Positions 36,093 through 44,377 of a stretch of 64,000 nucleotides of DNA are shown here, in pieces. The notes under the pieces were generated by a model. That model saw nothing but the letters and a program-made list of their open reading frames with translations, made no database searches and had not been told where the DNA came from. The number at the start of each line of letters is the position of its first letter. Positions within the stretch are counted from its first letter, which is position 1. The stretch is from Allobosea psychrotolerans (GTDB taxonomy: Bacteria > Pseudomonadota > Alphaproteobacteria > Rhizobiales > Beijerinckiaceae): NCBI RefSeq assembly GCF_002917105.1, contig NZ_PQFZ01000003.1, positions 215,808 through 279,807 on the forward strand, read 5' to 3'. The position numbers were made by a program, and so were the translations under genes.

Positions 36093-37235
36093 ATGTCGAT
36101 CGAGATCGCGGGTGGCAGGGCGCTGCTGGAGGAGCTGGTCGAGGCCGATATCGTCGTCGTGGGCGGCAGGATCGCGGAGCCGGGCGCACCTGCTCCTGCC
36201 GGTGCTTTACGACTCGACGCGTCCGGCCTGCTCGTGCTGCCGGGTATCGTCGATTGCCATGGCGATGCCTTCGAGCGCCACATCATGCCGCGTCCCGGCG
36301 TCTCCTTCGACATCGATCTCGCCTTGCGCGACGCCGATCGCGCCATGCTGGCGAACGGCATCACGACCGCCTTCCATGGCGTGACCTGGTCCTGGGAGCC
36401 GGGCCTGCGCGGCGCCGACAATGCGCGCTCGCTGATCGAGGCGATGGCGCGCCTCGCCCCCGAGCTCGGTGCGGACACGCGCTTCCATCTGCGCCATGAG
36501 ACCTTCAATCTCGATGCCGAGGCCGAGATCCTCGACTGGCTCGCCACGGGTCGGGTCGGCGTGCTCGCCTTCAACGACCATACCGAAGGCCTGCTGAAGG
36601 AGGGCGTCCGCCCGTCCAAGGTTGCCAAGATGGTCGAGCGTACCGGGCTGTCCTCGGCCGATTTCATGACGCTGGCCGAGGCGGTCTATTCCCGCCGCGA
36701 CGAGGTCGCGGGCTCGGTCTCGCGGCTGGCGCAGGCGGCGCTCGAGGCTGGCGTGCCGACCTTGTCGCATGACGACATGACGCCGCAGATGCGGGCCTGG
36801 TATCGCTCGCTCGGCGTGCGCGTCGCGGAATTCCCGATCGATGCGGCGACGGCGCGAGAGGCTGCCGCCCATGGCGAGGCGATCGTCTTCGGCGCGCCCA
36901 ATGTCGTGCGCGGCGGCTCGCATCTCGGCTGCCCCGGGGCCGAGGACATGGTGCGCCAGGGGCTCTGCACGATCCTGGCCTCGGACTATTATTACCCGGC
37001 GCTGGCGCTGGCCCCGTTCGTCCTGGCGCGCAAGGGGGCGGCGGTGTTCACGGAGGCCTGGAAGCTGGTCTCGCAAGCGCCGGCGCAGGCGCTGGGACTG
37101 CATGATCGCGGCGTGATCGCGCCGGGCAAGCGCGCCGATCTCATCCTGGTCGCGGAGGGGCCGCAGCCGCGCGTCGTCGCGACGATCGCCGGCGGCAGGC
37201 TCGTCCATCTCGCGGATCAGAGCATTCTGGCATGA
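36093..37235 (+). CDS. phnM: PhnM-like alpha-D-ribose 1-methylphosphonate 5-triphosphate diphosphatase
   Basis: A 380-residue amidohydrolase of the PhnM family. Metal-binding segments are GIVDCHGDAFERHIMP (the PhnM-specific first motif), FHLRHE, LSHDD and LASDYYYPA. In phosphonate C-P lyase pathways PhnM removes pyrophosphate from the triphosphate intermediate. No other phn gene is in this window, so the enzyme may work with a remote phn cluster or do another job. Start at 36093 is set by GAGAGGAATGAG; the frame extending to 35958 is not supported. Confidence 0.9.
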   Translation: MSIEIAGGRALLEELVEADIVVVGGRIAEPGAPAPAGALRLDASGLLVLPGIVDCHGDAFERHIMPRPGVSFDIDLALRDADRAMLANGITTAFHGVTWSWEPGLRGADNARSLIEAMARLAPELGADTRFHLRHETFNLDAEAEILDWLATGRVGVLAFNDHTEGLLKEGVRPSKVAKMVERTGLSSADFMTLAEAVYSRRDEVAGSVSRLAQAALEAGVPTLSHDDMTPQMRAWYRSLGVRVAEFPIDAATAREAAAHGEAIVFGAPNVVRGGSHLGCPGAEDMVRQGLCTILASDYYYPALALAPFVLARKGAAVFTEAWKLVSQAPAQALGLHDRGVIAPGKRADLILVAEGPQPRVVATIAGGRLVHLADQSILA

Positions 37236-37282
37236 CGCTGCCGGTAGCGCAGCCAGGGGGGCGCCGTGGAAACCATGTTATT

Positions 37283-37302
37283 CCATGATTCTAGAAATAT
37301 GG
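37283..37302. promoter_or_regulatory. Operator-like palindrome upstream of the arsR-type gene
   Basis: CCATGATTCTAGAAATATGG is a near-perfect palindrome with an eight-base core TTCTAGAA flanked by CCAT/ATGG. It lies 36 bases before the ArsR-type start codon and next to a possible -35 TTGACG at 37304-37309. A related half-site (ATTCCAGAAT) occurs before the flavoprotein gene. Typical of ArsR/SmtB autoregulatory operators, though not proven. Confidence 0.55.
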
Positions 37303-37338
37303 ATTGACGGATCGTCGAAGCTGGTTCATCATGCTTGC

Positions 37339-37656
37339 ATGAACACGCAAGACGCCGCCGCCAGACTCGAAGCCCTGGGCAATCCGACCCGGCTCTCGCT
37401 CTTTCGCCTGCTGGTCCGCGCCGGCCATGACGGGCTCTCGGTCGGCCAGTGCCAGCAGCGGCTCGAGATCGCGGCCTCGACCCTGTCGCATCACCTCAAG
37501 ACGCTGATCATCGTGGGGCTCGTCAGCCAGGAGCGCGACGGCACCACGCTGATCTGCCGGGCCAATTTCGACCTGATGAACGCGTTGCTGCAGTTCCTCG
37601 TGGCCGAGTGCTGCGTCGAGAGCCGCTGCGGCCCAGACGAGCAGGACGCGGCCTGA
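37339..37656 (+). CDS. ArsR/SmtB-family metalloid or metal sensor
   Basis: A 105-residue winged-helix repressor. The recognition helix is IAASTLSHHLKTL and the wing is VSQERDGTTLICR. Three cysteines close together at the C-terminus (ECCVESRCG, Cys91, Cys92 and Cys97) plus Cys38 and Cys73 could form an As(III)- or metal-binding site. It is the first gene of an arsR / flavoprotein / MFS set. ATG at 37339 fits family length; a longer frame from 37285 would overlap the operator. Confidence 0.85.
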   Translation: MNTQDAAARLEALGNPTRLSLFRLLVRAGHDGLSVGQCQQRLEIAASTLSHHLKTLIIVGLVSQERDGTTLICRANFDLMNALLQFLVAECCVESRCGPDEQDAA

Positions 37657-37678
37657 TTTCGCTGTCTGCTATTTCGGT

Positions 37679-37691
37679 TATTCCAGAATTT
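37679..37691. promoter_or_regulatory. Second operator-like half-site
   Basis: ATTCCAGAATT lies between the arsR-type gene and the flavoprotein gene and resembles the TTCTAGAA core. It would allow a second site for the same repressor. Weak evidence on its own. Confidence 0.35.
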
Positions 37692-37703
37692 GAGGATCAT
37701 GAG

Positions 37704-39113
37704 ATGGCGGAGATCAAGACCATTGCGATCATCGGGGCAGGTCCGGTTGGGCTGGCGGCAGCGGCCCATGCCATCGAACGCGGTCTGAGACCGGTCGTGC
37801 TGGAGCAGGGCAGTGCGGTCGGGCATGCCGTGCGGCATTGGGCGCATGTGCCGATGTTCTCGCCCTGGGCTTTCAACATCGATGGCGCGGCGGAGCGGCT
37901 GCTGGCCGCATCCGGCTGGAGCCGTCCCGATCCAGACGGATACCCGACCGGCGGCGAGCTGATCGATCGGTATCTTGCGCCCTTGGCGCAACGCACGGCG
38001 CTGCGCGATGCGATCCATTTCGATGCGCGCGTGCACTCCGTGACCCGCTCCGGCTTCGACAAGGTCAAGACCACTGGGCGTGATCGCGCGCCCTTTGCTC
38101 TGCGCTATGCCAGTGCAGCCGGCGAGCAGACCCTGCTGGCGGACGCCGTGATCGACGCCTCCGGCACCTGGTTCTCGCCCAATCCGGCCGGCTCGGGCGG
38201 ACTGACGGCGCTCGGGGAGCGCGAGGCCGCTGCTGCGATCAGCTACGGCATGCCCGATGTGCTGGGCGAAGTGCGGGCGCGTTATGCCGGCAAGCGGATT
38301 GCGGTTTTGGGCGGAGGACATTCCGCCATCGGCACGCTGATCGCGCTCGCCGATCTGCAGGAGCGCGCGCCCGAGACCCGGATCGTCTGGCTTTATCGCG
38401 GCGCCGCGCTGTCCAAGGCCTTTGGCGGTGGAGCGGCCGATCAGTTGACCGCGCGCGGCGAACTGGGCATGCGCATCGCAAAGCTCGTCGAGCGGGGCCT
38501 GATCGCGGTCGAGACTGCCTTCCAGCTCGAACGGATCGAACGGGTGGAGGCGGGTCTGCATCTTGTGGCGGCCGATGGCGGCGGACGCGATGTGGCAGTC
38601 GACGAGTTGATCGTCGCGACCGGGTTCCGGCCCGATCTCGCTTTGCTGCGTGAACTCAGGGTCGAGCTCGATCCGGCTCTGGAATGCTCGCCGGCTCTGG
38701 CGCCGCTGATCGATCCCAACGCGCATTCCTGCGGCACGGTGCGCCCGCATGGCGCGGCCGAACTCGCCCATCCCGAGCCCGGCTTCTACATAGCGGGCAT
38801 GAAGGCTTATGGCCGGGCACCGACTTTCCTGCTGGCCACCGGCCATGAGCAGGTCCGCTCGATCGTCGCCGAGATCGCGGGCGATCACGCGGCAGCGCGG
38901 CGGGTCGAGCTCGTGCTGCCTGAGACTGGCGTCTGCAGCACGAGGCCCGGCGGCCCTGCCGTGGCCGACTCCGGCTGCTGTGGCGGCCCAGCTCCTGCGG
39001 CGGTCGATGCCTGCTGCGCGGCTGACGCCCGGGCGAAGGCTTCAGGCGAGGCCGGTTGCGGCTGTGGCGGCGCGCCGGTTCGCGGGGCCGCTCATGAGGT
39101 GGCCGAAGCCTGA
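37704..39113 (+). CDS. FAD/NAD(P)-binding flavoprotein with Cys-rich tail, candidate arsenical or metalloid redox enzyme
   Basis: A 469-residue flavin-dependent oxidoreductase/monooxygenase-like protein. Two Rossmann motifs are present: IIGAGPVGLAAAAHAIERG (FAD) and VLGGGHSAIGTLIALADL (NAD(P)H); ATGFRPD is the flavoprotein FMO-like signature. The C-terminal 60 residues hold seven cysteines (GVCST, CCGG, ACCAA and CGCGG), unusual for this family and suggestive of metalloid binding. The layout arsR / flavoprotein / MFS resembles arsenic-resistance sets with flavin monooxygenases, but this exact enzyme is unassigned. GAGGA precedes the ATG. The stop overlaps the next start (TGATG). Confidence 0.72.
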   Translation: MAEIKTIAIIGAGPVGLAAAAHAIERGLRPVVLEQGSAVGHAVRHWAHVPMFSPWAFNIDGAAERLLAASGWSRPDPDGYPTGGELIDRYLAPLAQRTALRDAIHFDARVHSVTRSGFDKVKTTGRDRAPFALRYASAAGEQTLLADAVIDASGTWFSPNPAGSGGLTALGEREAAAAISYGMPDVLGEVRARYAGKRIAVLGGGHSAIGTLIALADLQERAPETRIVWLYRGAALSKAFGGGAADQLTARGELGMRIAKLVERGLIAVETAFQLERIERVEAGLHLVAADGGGRDVAVDELIVATGFRPDLALLRELRVELDPALECSPALAPLIDPNAHSCGTVRPHGAAELAHPEPGFYIAGMKAYGRAPTFLLATGHEQVRSIVAEIAGDHAAARRVELVLPETGVCSTRPGGPAVADSGCCGGPAPAAVDACCAADARAKASGEAGCGCGGAPVRGAAHEVAEA

Positions 39114-40336
39114 TGTCGCACGCGTTGCTGCCGTCGCCCGCTCCGTCCGGGGAGAGAGGGCTGTCCCTCATCCTTGCCCTCGGCATTACCCAGGTCGTCG
39201 GCTATGGCTGCCTCTACTATGCCTTTGCCGTGCTCGCGCCGGGCATGACAGCGAGCTTCGGCTGGGCTCCGGAATGGACCTATGGCGGCTTCGCGGCCGG
39301 CTTGCTGGCCGGCGGGCTGATCGCACCGCTCGTGGGCCGTCTGATCGACCAGCATGGCACCCGCATGATCATGAGCCTGGGTTCGGGCCTGGCCGGCCTT
39401 TCGCTGCTGGCGCTGGCGGAAGCACGCGGGCCGATCGGCTATTTCGCCGCCATGATCGCACTCGAGCTCGTCTCGACCATGGTGCTGTACGACGCCGCCT
39501 TCACTGCCCTGACGCAGGCGAAGGGCGGTGGCGCGCGCCGCGCCATCAGCCAGCTCACCTTGATCGGCGGCTTTGCCTCGACCCTGTTCTGGCCGCTGAC
39601 GACCGCCCTGCTGAACGGGTTCGATTGGCGCGATATCTACCGGCTCTATGCCGTGCTGCAGTTCGTGCTCTGCGTACCCCTGCATCTGCTCATGCTGCCC
39701 AGGCGCCCGCATCGCCCGCCGGCTATGACGCCGGTAGCCGTTGCGGCAACGGCGCCGCAGGATGGCTATCTCGAAGGCGAGGCGCGGCGACGCGCCTTCA
39801 TGCTGCTCGCGCTGGCTTTCTCGCTGCAGGGCTTCGTCGTCTCGGCCATGTCGGTGCATATGCTGACGATGCTGCAGGGGCTGGGCCTGAGCGCCGGGCT
39901 CGCTGTCGGCATCGGCGCGATGGTCGGCCCTTCGCAGGTCGCGGGGCGTCTGGCCGAGATGCTCTTCGGCACCGCGCTCGACCCCGTCACCACGGCCTGG
40001 GCTTCAGCCGCGCTGATGCCGTTCGGCCTCCTCATGCTCATGATCGGCAACACGACTGCGACGCTCGCCGGGCTCTTCGCCATCGCTTACGGGGTCAGCC
40101 TGGGCCTGAGCTCGATCGTGCGTGGAACCGTGCCGCTGCAGCTCTTCGGCCCGGCCGGATATGGCGCGATGCTGGGCAAGCTTTCGGCGCCGGGGCTCGC
40201 GGTGAAAGCCGCTGCTCCGCTGGCCTTTGCCATCCTGATCGAGCGGGCGGGGTTGATGCCGAGCACCTTGCTTCTCGTCGCCTTGTCGGCGCTTGCCGCC
40301 ATTGCGCTCTTCTTGCTGGCGCGCAAGGCGCGCTGA
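39113..40336 (+). CDS. MFS transporter, ArsK-like candidate metalloid exporter
   Basis: A 407-residue, 12-helix MFS permease. The motif A equivalent is GGLIAPLVGRLIDQHGTRM, and GITQVVGYGCLYYAFAVLAPGM is the first helix. Its place as the last gene after an ArsR regulator and Cys-rich flavoprotein fits an arsenite or organoarsenical exporter like ArsK of Agrobacterium; sequence alone cannot prove substrate. Its start overlaps the previous stop by one base, so it is translationally coupled. Confidence 0.72.
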   Translation: MSHALLPSPAPSGERGLSLILALGITQVVGYGCLYYAFAVLAPGMTASFGWAPEWTYGGFAAGLLAGGLIAPLVGRLIDQHGTRMIMSLGSGLAGLSLLALAEARGPIGYFAAMIALELVSTMVLYDAAFTALTQAKGGGARRAISQLTLIGGFASTLFWPLTTALLNGFDWRDIYRLYAVLQFVLCVPLHLLMLPRRPHRPPAMTPVAVAATAPQDGYLEGEARRRAFMLLALAFSLQGFVVSAMSVHMLTMLQGLGLSAGLAVGIGAMVGPSQVAGRLAEMLFGTALDPVTTAWASAALMPFGLLMLMIGNTTATLAGLFAIAYGVSLGLSSIVRGTVPLQLFGPAGYGAMLGKLSAPGLAVKAAAPLAFAILIERAGLMPSTLLLVALSALAAIALFLLARKAR

Positions 40337-40359
40337 GCCGCCATCCAGCCTCGATGCCT

Positions 40360-41883
40360 TCAGGCTGCCGGCGCGGTCGTCGTCGCTTCGGCCAGCATGA
40401 AGGCGTCCAGCACCTCACGCTCCTCCACTGACAGGCGCAAGCCCAGCTTGCCGCGCCGCCAGAGCACATCCGCGCCGCGCCTGGCCCATTCCTGGCGGAT
40501 CAGATAGCGCAGCTCGCGCTCGTAAAGGTCGGCGCCGAAATGGCGTCCGAGATCGCTCATCCCTTGCGCGCCGGCGAGAATCTCGCGCGCCTTCGTGCCA
40601 TAGGCGCGCACCAGCCGCGTCACGGTCGATCGCGCCAGCCAGGGATGGGCGGCGGCGATCTCGTCGGCCAGCGCTCCGAAGCCGGTCACCGGGAAATCGC
40701 CCCCGGGCAATGTGCCGTTGACGGTCCAGGCGGGCCGGCCGGCCCAGCCGGCATGCGGCGCGAGCTTGTCCAGAGCCGCTTCTGCGAGGCGGCGATAGGT
40801 CGTGATCTTGCCGCCGAAGACCGAGAGCAGCGGGGCTTCGCCCTCGGGCGCGTCGAGGGTCAGTACATAGTCGCGCGTCGCTTCCTGTGCCTTGGAGGCG
40901 CCGTCGTCATAGAGCGGGCGCACGCCGGAATAGGTCCAGACGACCTGCTCGGGCGTGACGGGCGCACGAAAATACTCGCTTGCGGCGGCGCAAAGATAAT
41001 CGATCTCCCCGGGCGTCGCTTTCGCTTGGGCAGGATCGCCGTTGTAATCGCGGTCCGTGGTGCCGATCAGGGTGAAGTCGTGCTCATAGGGGATCGCGAA
41101 GATGATGCGGCCATCGGCATTCTGGAAGATGTAGCAGCGGTCGTGCTCATAGAGTTTGGGCACGACAATATGGCTGCCCTGGACCATGCGGACGGCGGCC
41201 TTGGTGTTCGAGCGCACGACGCCGCCCAGAACATCGCCGACCCAGGGGCCGGCGGCGTTGACCAGCGCCTTGGCGGTCACGGTGATGCGGCCGGCTTCGC
41301 CGTCCCCGACGATCCGCCAGAGCGCGCCGTCGCGATCGGCCGAGACGACCTTTGTTCGTGTGTGGATCGCGGCTCCCTTGGCGGCTGCATCGGCCGCGTT
41401 CAGCACGACGAGGCGGGAATCCTCGACCCAGCAATCGGAATATTCGAAAGCCCGCGCATGGTCGTCCTTGAGCGGCCGGCCGGCAGGATCATGAGCAAGA
41501 TCGAGTGTCTTCGTTGCCGGCAGCAGCTTTCGTCCGCCGATATGGTCGTAGAGGAAAAGCCCAAGCCGGAGCAGCCAGGCCGGGCGCAGGCCGGCATGGT
41601 GCGGCAGCACGAAGCGCAGCGGCCGGATGATGTGCGGCGCGAGCCGCCAGAGCCGCTCGCGCTCCATCAAGGCTTCGCGCACCAGCCGGAACTCGTAATG
41701 CTCGAGATAGCGCAGGCCGCCATGGATCAGCTTGGTCGAGGCCGAGGAGGTGGCGCTGGCGAGGTCGTCCTTCTCGAACAGCACGACCGAGGCGCCGCGC
41801 CCGGCCGCGTCGCGGGCGATGCCGCAACCATTGATGCCACCGCCGATGACGGCGAGATCGTAAGCTGGCTCAGCGCTCTTCAT
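40360..41883 (-). CDS. glpD: Glycerol-3-phosphate dehydrogenase, FAD-dependent
   Basis: A 507-residue aerobic GlpD. FAD-binding LAVIGGGINGCGIARDAAGR, SSASTKLIHGGLRYLEHYEF and VFGGKITTYRRLAEAAL are the family landmarks. It oxidises sn-glycerol-3-phosphate to dihydroxyacetone phosphate and feeds the quinone pool. ATG at 41883 agrees with family length. It follows the nucleotide-sugar dehydrogenase stop by seven bases, so it is probably part of one transcript with it, an unusual neighbour for glpD. Confidence 0.93.
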   Translation of the reverse strand: MKSAEPAYDLAVIGGGINGCGIARDAAGRGASVVLFEKDDLASATSSASTKLIHGGLRYLEHYEFRLVREALMERERLWRLAPHIIRPLRFVLPHHAGLRPAWLLRLGLFLYDHIGGRKLLPATKTLDLAHDPAGRPLKDDHARAFEYSDCWVEDSRLVVLNAADAAAKGAAIHTRTKVVSADRDGALWRIVGDGEAGRITVTAKALVNAAGPWVGDVLGGVVRSNTKAAVRMVQGSHIVVPKLYEHDRCYIFQNADGRIIFAIPYEHDFTLIGTTDRDYNGDPAQAKATPGEIDYLCAAASEYFRAPVTPEQVVWTYSGVRPLYDDGASKAQEATRDYVLTLDAPEGEAPLLSVFGGKITTYRRLAEAALDKLAPHAGWAGRPAWTVNGTLPGGDFPVTGFGALADEIAAAHPWLARSTVTRLVRAYGTKAREILAGAQGMSDLGRHFGADLYERELRYLIRQEWARRGADVLWRRGKLGLRLSVEEREVLDAFMLAEATTTAPAA

Positions 41884-41890
41884 CGTCGCA

Positions 41891-43237
41891 TCAGGCCTTG
41901 AAGATGGTCTTCGCCGCAAGCCCATGCCGGGCGCAGGCGTTGCGGGTATCCACAACGAGCTTGGCATGGCGGGCGACGAGGCCGTAATCGACATCGTCAT
42001 GGTCCGTCGCGATCAGCACGGCGTCGAAGGCGGCGAGCGTCTCGGCGCTCAGCGCCTGGCTCTTGCGGGCGGTCAGGCCGCCATGCTTCCGCGTCGGCCG
42101 TATCTCGGGGATATGCGGGTCGTGATAGGCGGCGCTCGCGCCGCGCGTCTCGATCAGTTCGATCAGCTTGAGGGCAGGGCTCTCGCGCATGTCCTCGATG
42201 TTCTTCTTGTAGGCGATGCCGAGGACGAGGATGCGCGCACCGCTGAAGCCGCGGCCGAGCTGTGTGTCCACAAGCTCCGCCAGCCGCTCGACGACGCGGT
42301 AGGGCATGTCGGTGTTGATCTGGCCGGCGAGTTCGATGAAGCGCGTCGTGACGTCGAATTCGCGTGCCTTCCAGGTCAGGTAGAACGGGTCGATCGGGAT
42401 GCAGTGCCCCCCTAGGCCCGGCCCCGGATAGAACGGCATGTAGCCGAAGGGTTTCGTCTTGGCGGCGTCGATCACCTCCCAGATGTCGATGCCCATCGCG
42501 GCGTAGACCTGCTTCAACTCGTTGACGAGCGCGATGTTGACGGCGCGGAAGATGTTCTCGGTCAGCTTCACCGCCTCGGCGGTCGCGGTCGAGGAGACCG
42601 GCACGGTCTTGACCACGAGCGCGGCGTAAAGCGCGTCGGCCATGGCGAGGGCATCGGGCCCGTCGCCGCCGACAACCTTGGGGATATCGGAGGTGCCGAA
42701 CTCCCCATTGCCGGGGTCCTCGCGCTCGGGCGAATAGGCGAGGAAGAAATCCTGTCCGCTCTTGAGGCCGGTGGCGGTCTCCAGGATCGGGCGCATCAAT
42801 TCATCGGTGGTGCCGGGATAGGTGGTCGATTCCAGCACGATCAACTGGCCCGGCCGCAGGCGCCGGGCGATCGCTTCCGTGGTCTGGCGGACAAAGGAGA
42901 GATCGGGTTCACGATGACGCGAGAGCGGCGTCGGCACGCAGATCAGCAGCGCGTCGGGCTCGGCCAACCGGTCGAAATCCGTCGTGGCCTCGAAGCGCCC
43001 CGTCTTCAGGCCCTCGACGATCAGCTCCATCGGGATGTGCTTGATCGTCTCCTTGCCGGCATTGATCTGATCGACGCGCGGCTGGTCGATGTCGAAACCG
43101 ACCACCCTGATGCCCCGGCGCAGCGACGCCAGCGCCAGCGGGATGCCGACATAGCCGAGGCCGACAATGCCGAGCACGACCTCGCGGCTGTGGACGCGGT
43201 CGATGAAACGCTGCGCTGCTTGTGATGTCGCGCTCAA
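41891..43237 (-). CDS. Nucleotide-sugar dehydrogenase (UDP-GlcNAc/UDP-glucose 6-dehydrogenase family)
   Basis: A 448-residue NAD-dependent UDP-sugar dehydrogenase. The N-terminal Rossmann motif is IVGLGYVGIPLAL, the catalytic cysteine is in GPGLGGHCIPIDPFY, and the C-terminal NAD-type domain has LGIAYKKNIEDMRESPALKL. The closest class by motif is WbpA-like UDP-N-acetylglucosamine 6-dehydrogenase. Such enzymes feed uronic acids into surface polysaccharide. TTG start at 43237 has GGGAG upstream. No glycosyltransferases adjoin, so the pathway is unclear. Confidence 0.85.
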   Translation of the reverse strand: MSATSQAAQRFIDRVHSREVVLGIVGLGYVGIPLALASLRRGIRVVGFDIDQPRVDQINAGKETIKHIPMELIVEGLKTGRFEATTDFDRLAEPDALLICVPTPLSRHREPDLSFVRQTTEAIARRLRPGQLIVLESTTYPGTTDELMRPILETATGLKSGQDFFLAYSPEREDPGNGEFGTSDIPKVVGGDGPDALAMADALYAALVVKTVPVSSTATAEAVKLTENIFRAVNIALVNELKQVYAAMGIDIWEVIDAAKTKPFGYMPFYPGPGLGGHCIPIDPFYLTWKAREFDVTTRFIELAGQINTDMPYRVVERLAELVDTQLGRGFSGARILVLGIAYKKNIEDMRESPALKLIELIETRGASAAYHDPHIPEIRPTRKHGGLTARKSQALSAETLAAFDAVLIATDHDDVDYGLVARHAKLVVDTRNACARHGLAAKTIFKA

Positions 43238-43342
43238 TCCAGGCTCCCGACAACGCGGCGCATGGGAGCGCGCCGACGAGGCTTGCTCCTTGCCGAGTTG
43301 ATCGAGGCTGTCAACGCGGCCGCCGCAATGACGGTTCGTTCG

Positions 43343-44377
43343 TCAGAGCCAACTCTTGATGCTCGCGACCATCGCGTCGGTGGAGATGCCGTAGCGGTCA
43401 TGCAGCGTCGGCAGCGCGCCGGCATCGAGGAAGGCGTCGGGCAGGGCGATCTGGCGGAAGGCGGGCGGATGGATGCCGGCGCGCATCAGGACACCCGCCA
43501 CCGCCTCGCCTAGGCCGCCGACGACCGAATGGTTCTCGGCTACGATCACCATACGGCCGGTGCGGGCAGCCTCGCGCTCGATCGTCCCGACATCGAGCGG
43601 CTTGATCGTCGGCACATGCAGCACCGCGACATCGATGCGGTCGGCCTCGAGCCGCTTGGCGGCCTCCAGGGCCCGCATCGTCATCAGGCCCGACGAGATG
43701 ATCAGCACGTCGCGGCCGTCGCGGATCGTCTTGGCCTTGCCGAGTTCAAAATGGTAGCCGTACTCGTCGAGCACGAGCGGGACATTGCCGCGCAAGAGCC
43801 GCATATAGACGGGCCCTCGATGCGCCGCGATCGCGGGGACCGCCTGCTCGATCTCATGGGCGTCACAAGGGTCGATGATGGTCAGGTTCGGCATGCCGCG
43901 GAAGATCGCGATGTCCTCGGTCGCCTGATGGCTTGGGCCATAGCCCGTGGTCAGGCCGGGCAAGGCGCAGACGATCTTGACGTTGAGGTTCTCCTCCGCG
44001 ATCGCCATGAAGATGAAGTCGTAGGCGCGCCTCGCCGCGAAGACCGCATAGGTCGTGGCAAAGGGCGTGAAGCCCTCGCGCGCCAGCCCTGCCGCTGCCG
44101 AGATCATCACCTGCTCGGCCATGCCCATCTGGTAGAAGCGGTCGGGACAGGCCTTCGCGAAGAGATGCAGGTCGGTGTATTTGCTCAGGTCGGCGGTGAC
44201 GCCGACGATGTCGGGCCGTGTCCTGGCGAGTTCGACCAAGGCGTGGCCGAAAGGGGCCGGCTTGGTGCGCTGGTCCGGGCCTGCGATGGAGGCGATCATC
44301 GCCGAGGTGGTGAGCCGCGTGCCGCCGAGCGCCGGATTGTCGAGATGGGCGGGGCGTTCGTATTTCGAGGGCCTCAT
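43343..44377 (-). CDS. Transketolase C-terminal subunit
   Basis: A 344-residue protein matching the pyrimidine-binding and C-terminal domains of transketolase. GMAEQVMISAAAGLAREGF contains the catalytic Glu, YGPSHQATEDIAIFRGMPN is the Pyr-domain end, and MVIVAENHSVVGGLGEAV lies in the C-terminal domain. It must pair with the separate N-terminal subunit, whose stop overlaps this start by four bases (ATGA). The split form is used for 1-deoxy-sugar or specialised pentose chemistry in several bacteria. Confidence 0.88.
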   Translation of the reverse strand: MRPSKYERPAHLDNPALGGTRLTTSAMIASIAGPDQRTKPAPFGHALVELARTRPDIVGVTADLSKYTDLHLFAKACPDRFYQMGMAEQVMISAAAGLAREGFTPFATTYAVFAARRAYDFIFMAIAEENLNVKIVCALPGLTTGYGPSHQATEDIAIFRGMPNLTIIDPCDAHEIEQAVPAIAAHRGPVYMRLLRGNVPLVLDEYGYHFELGKAKTIRDGRDVLIISSGLMTMRALEAAKRLEADRIDVAVLHVPTIKPLDVGTIEREAARTGRMVIVAENHSVVGGLGEAVAGVLMRAGIHPPAFRQIALPDAFLDAGALPTLHDRYGISTDAMVASIKSWL

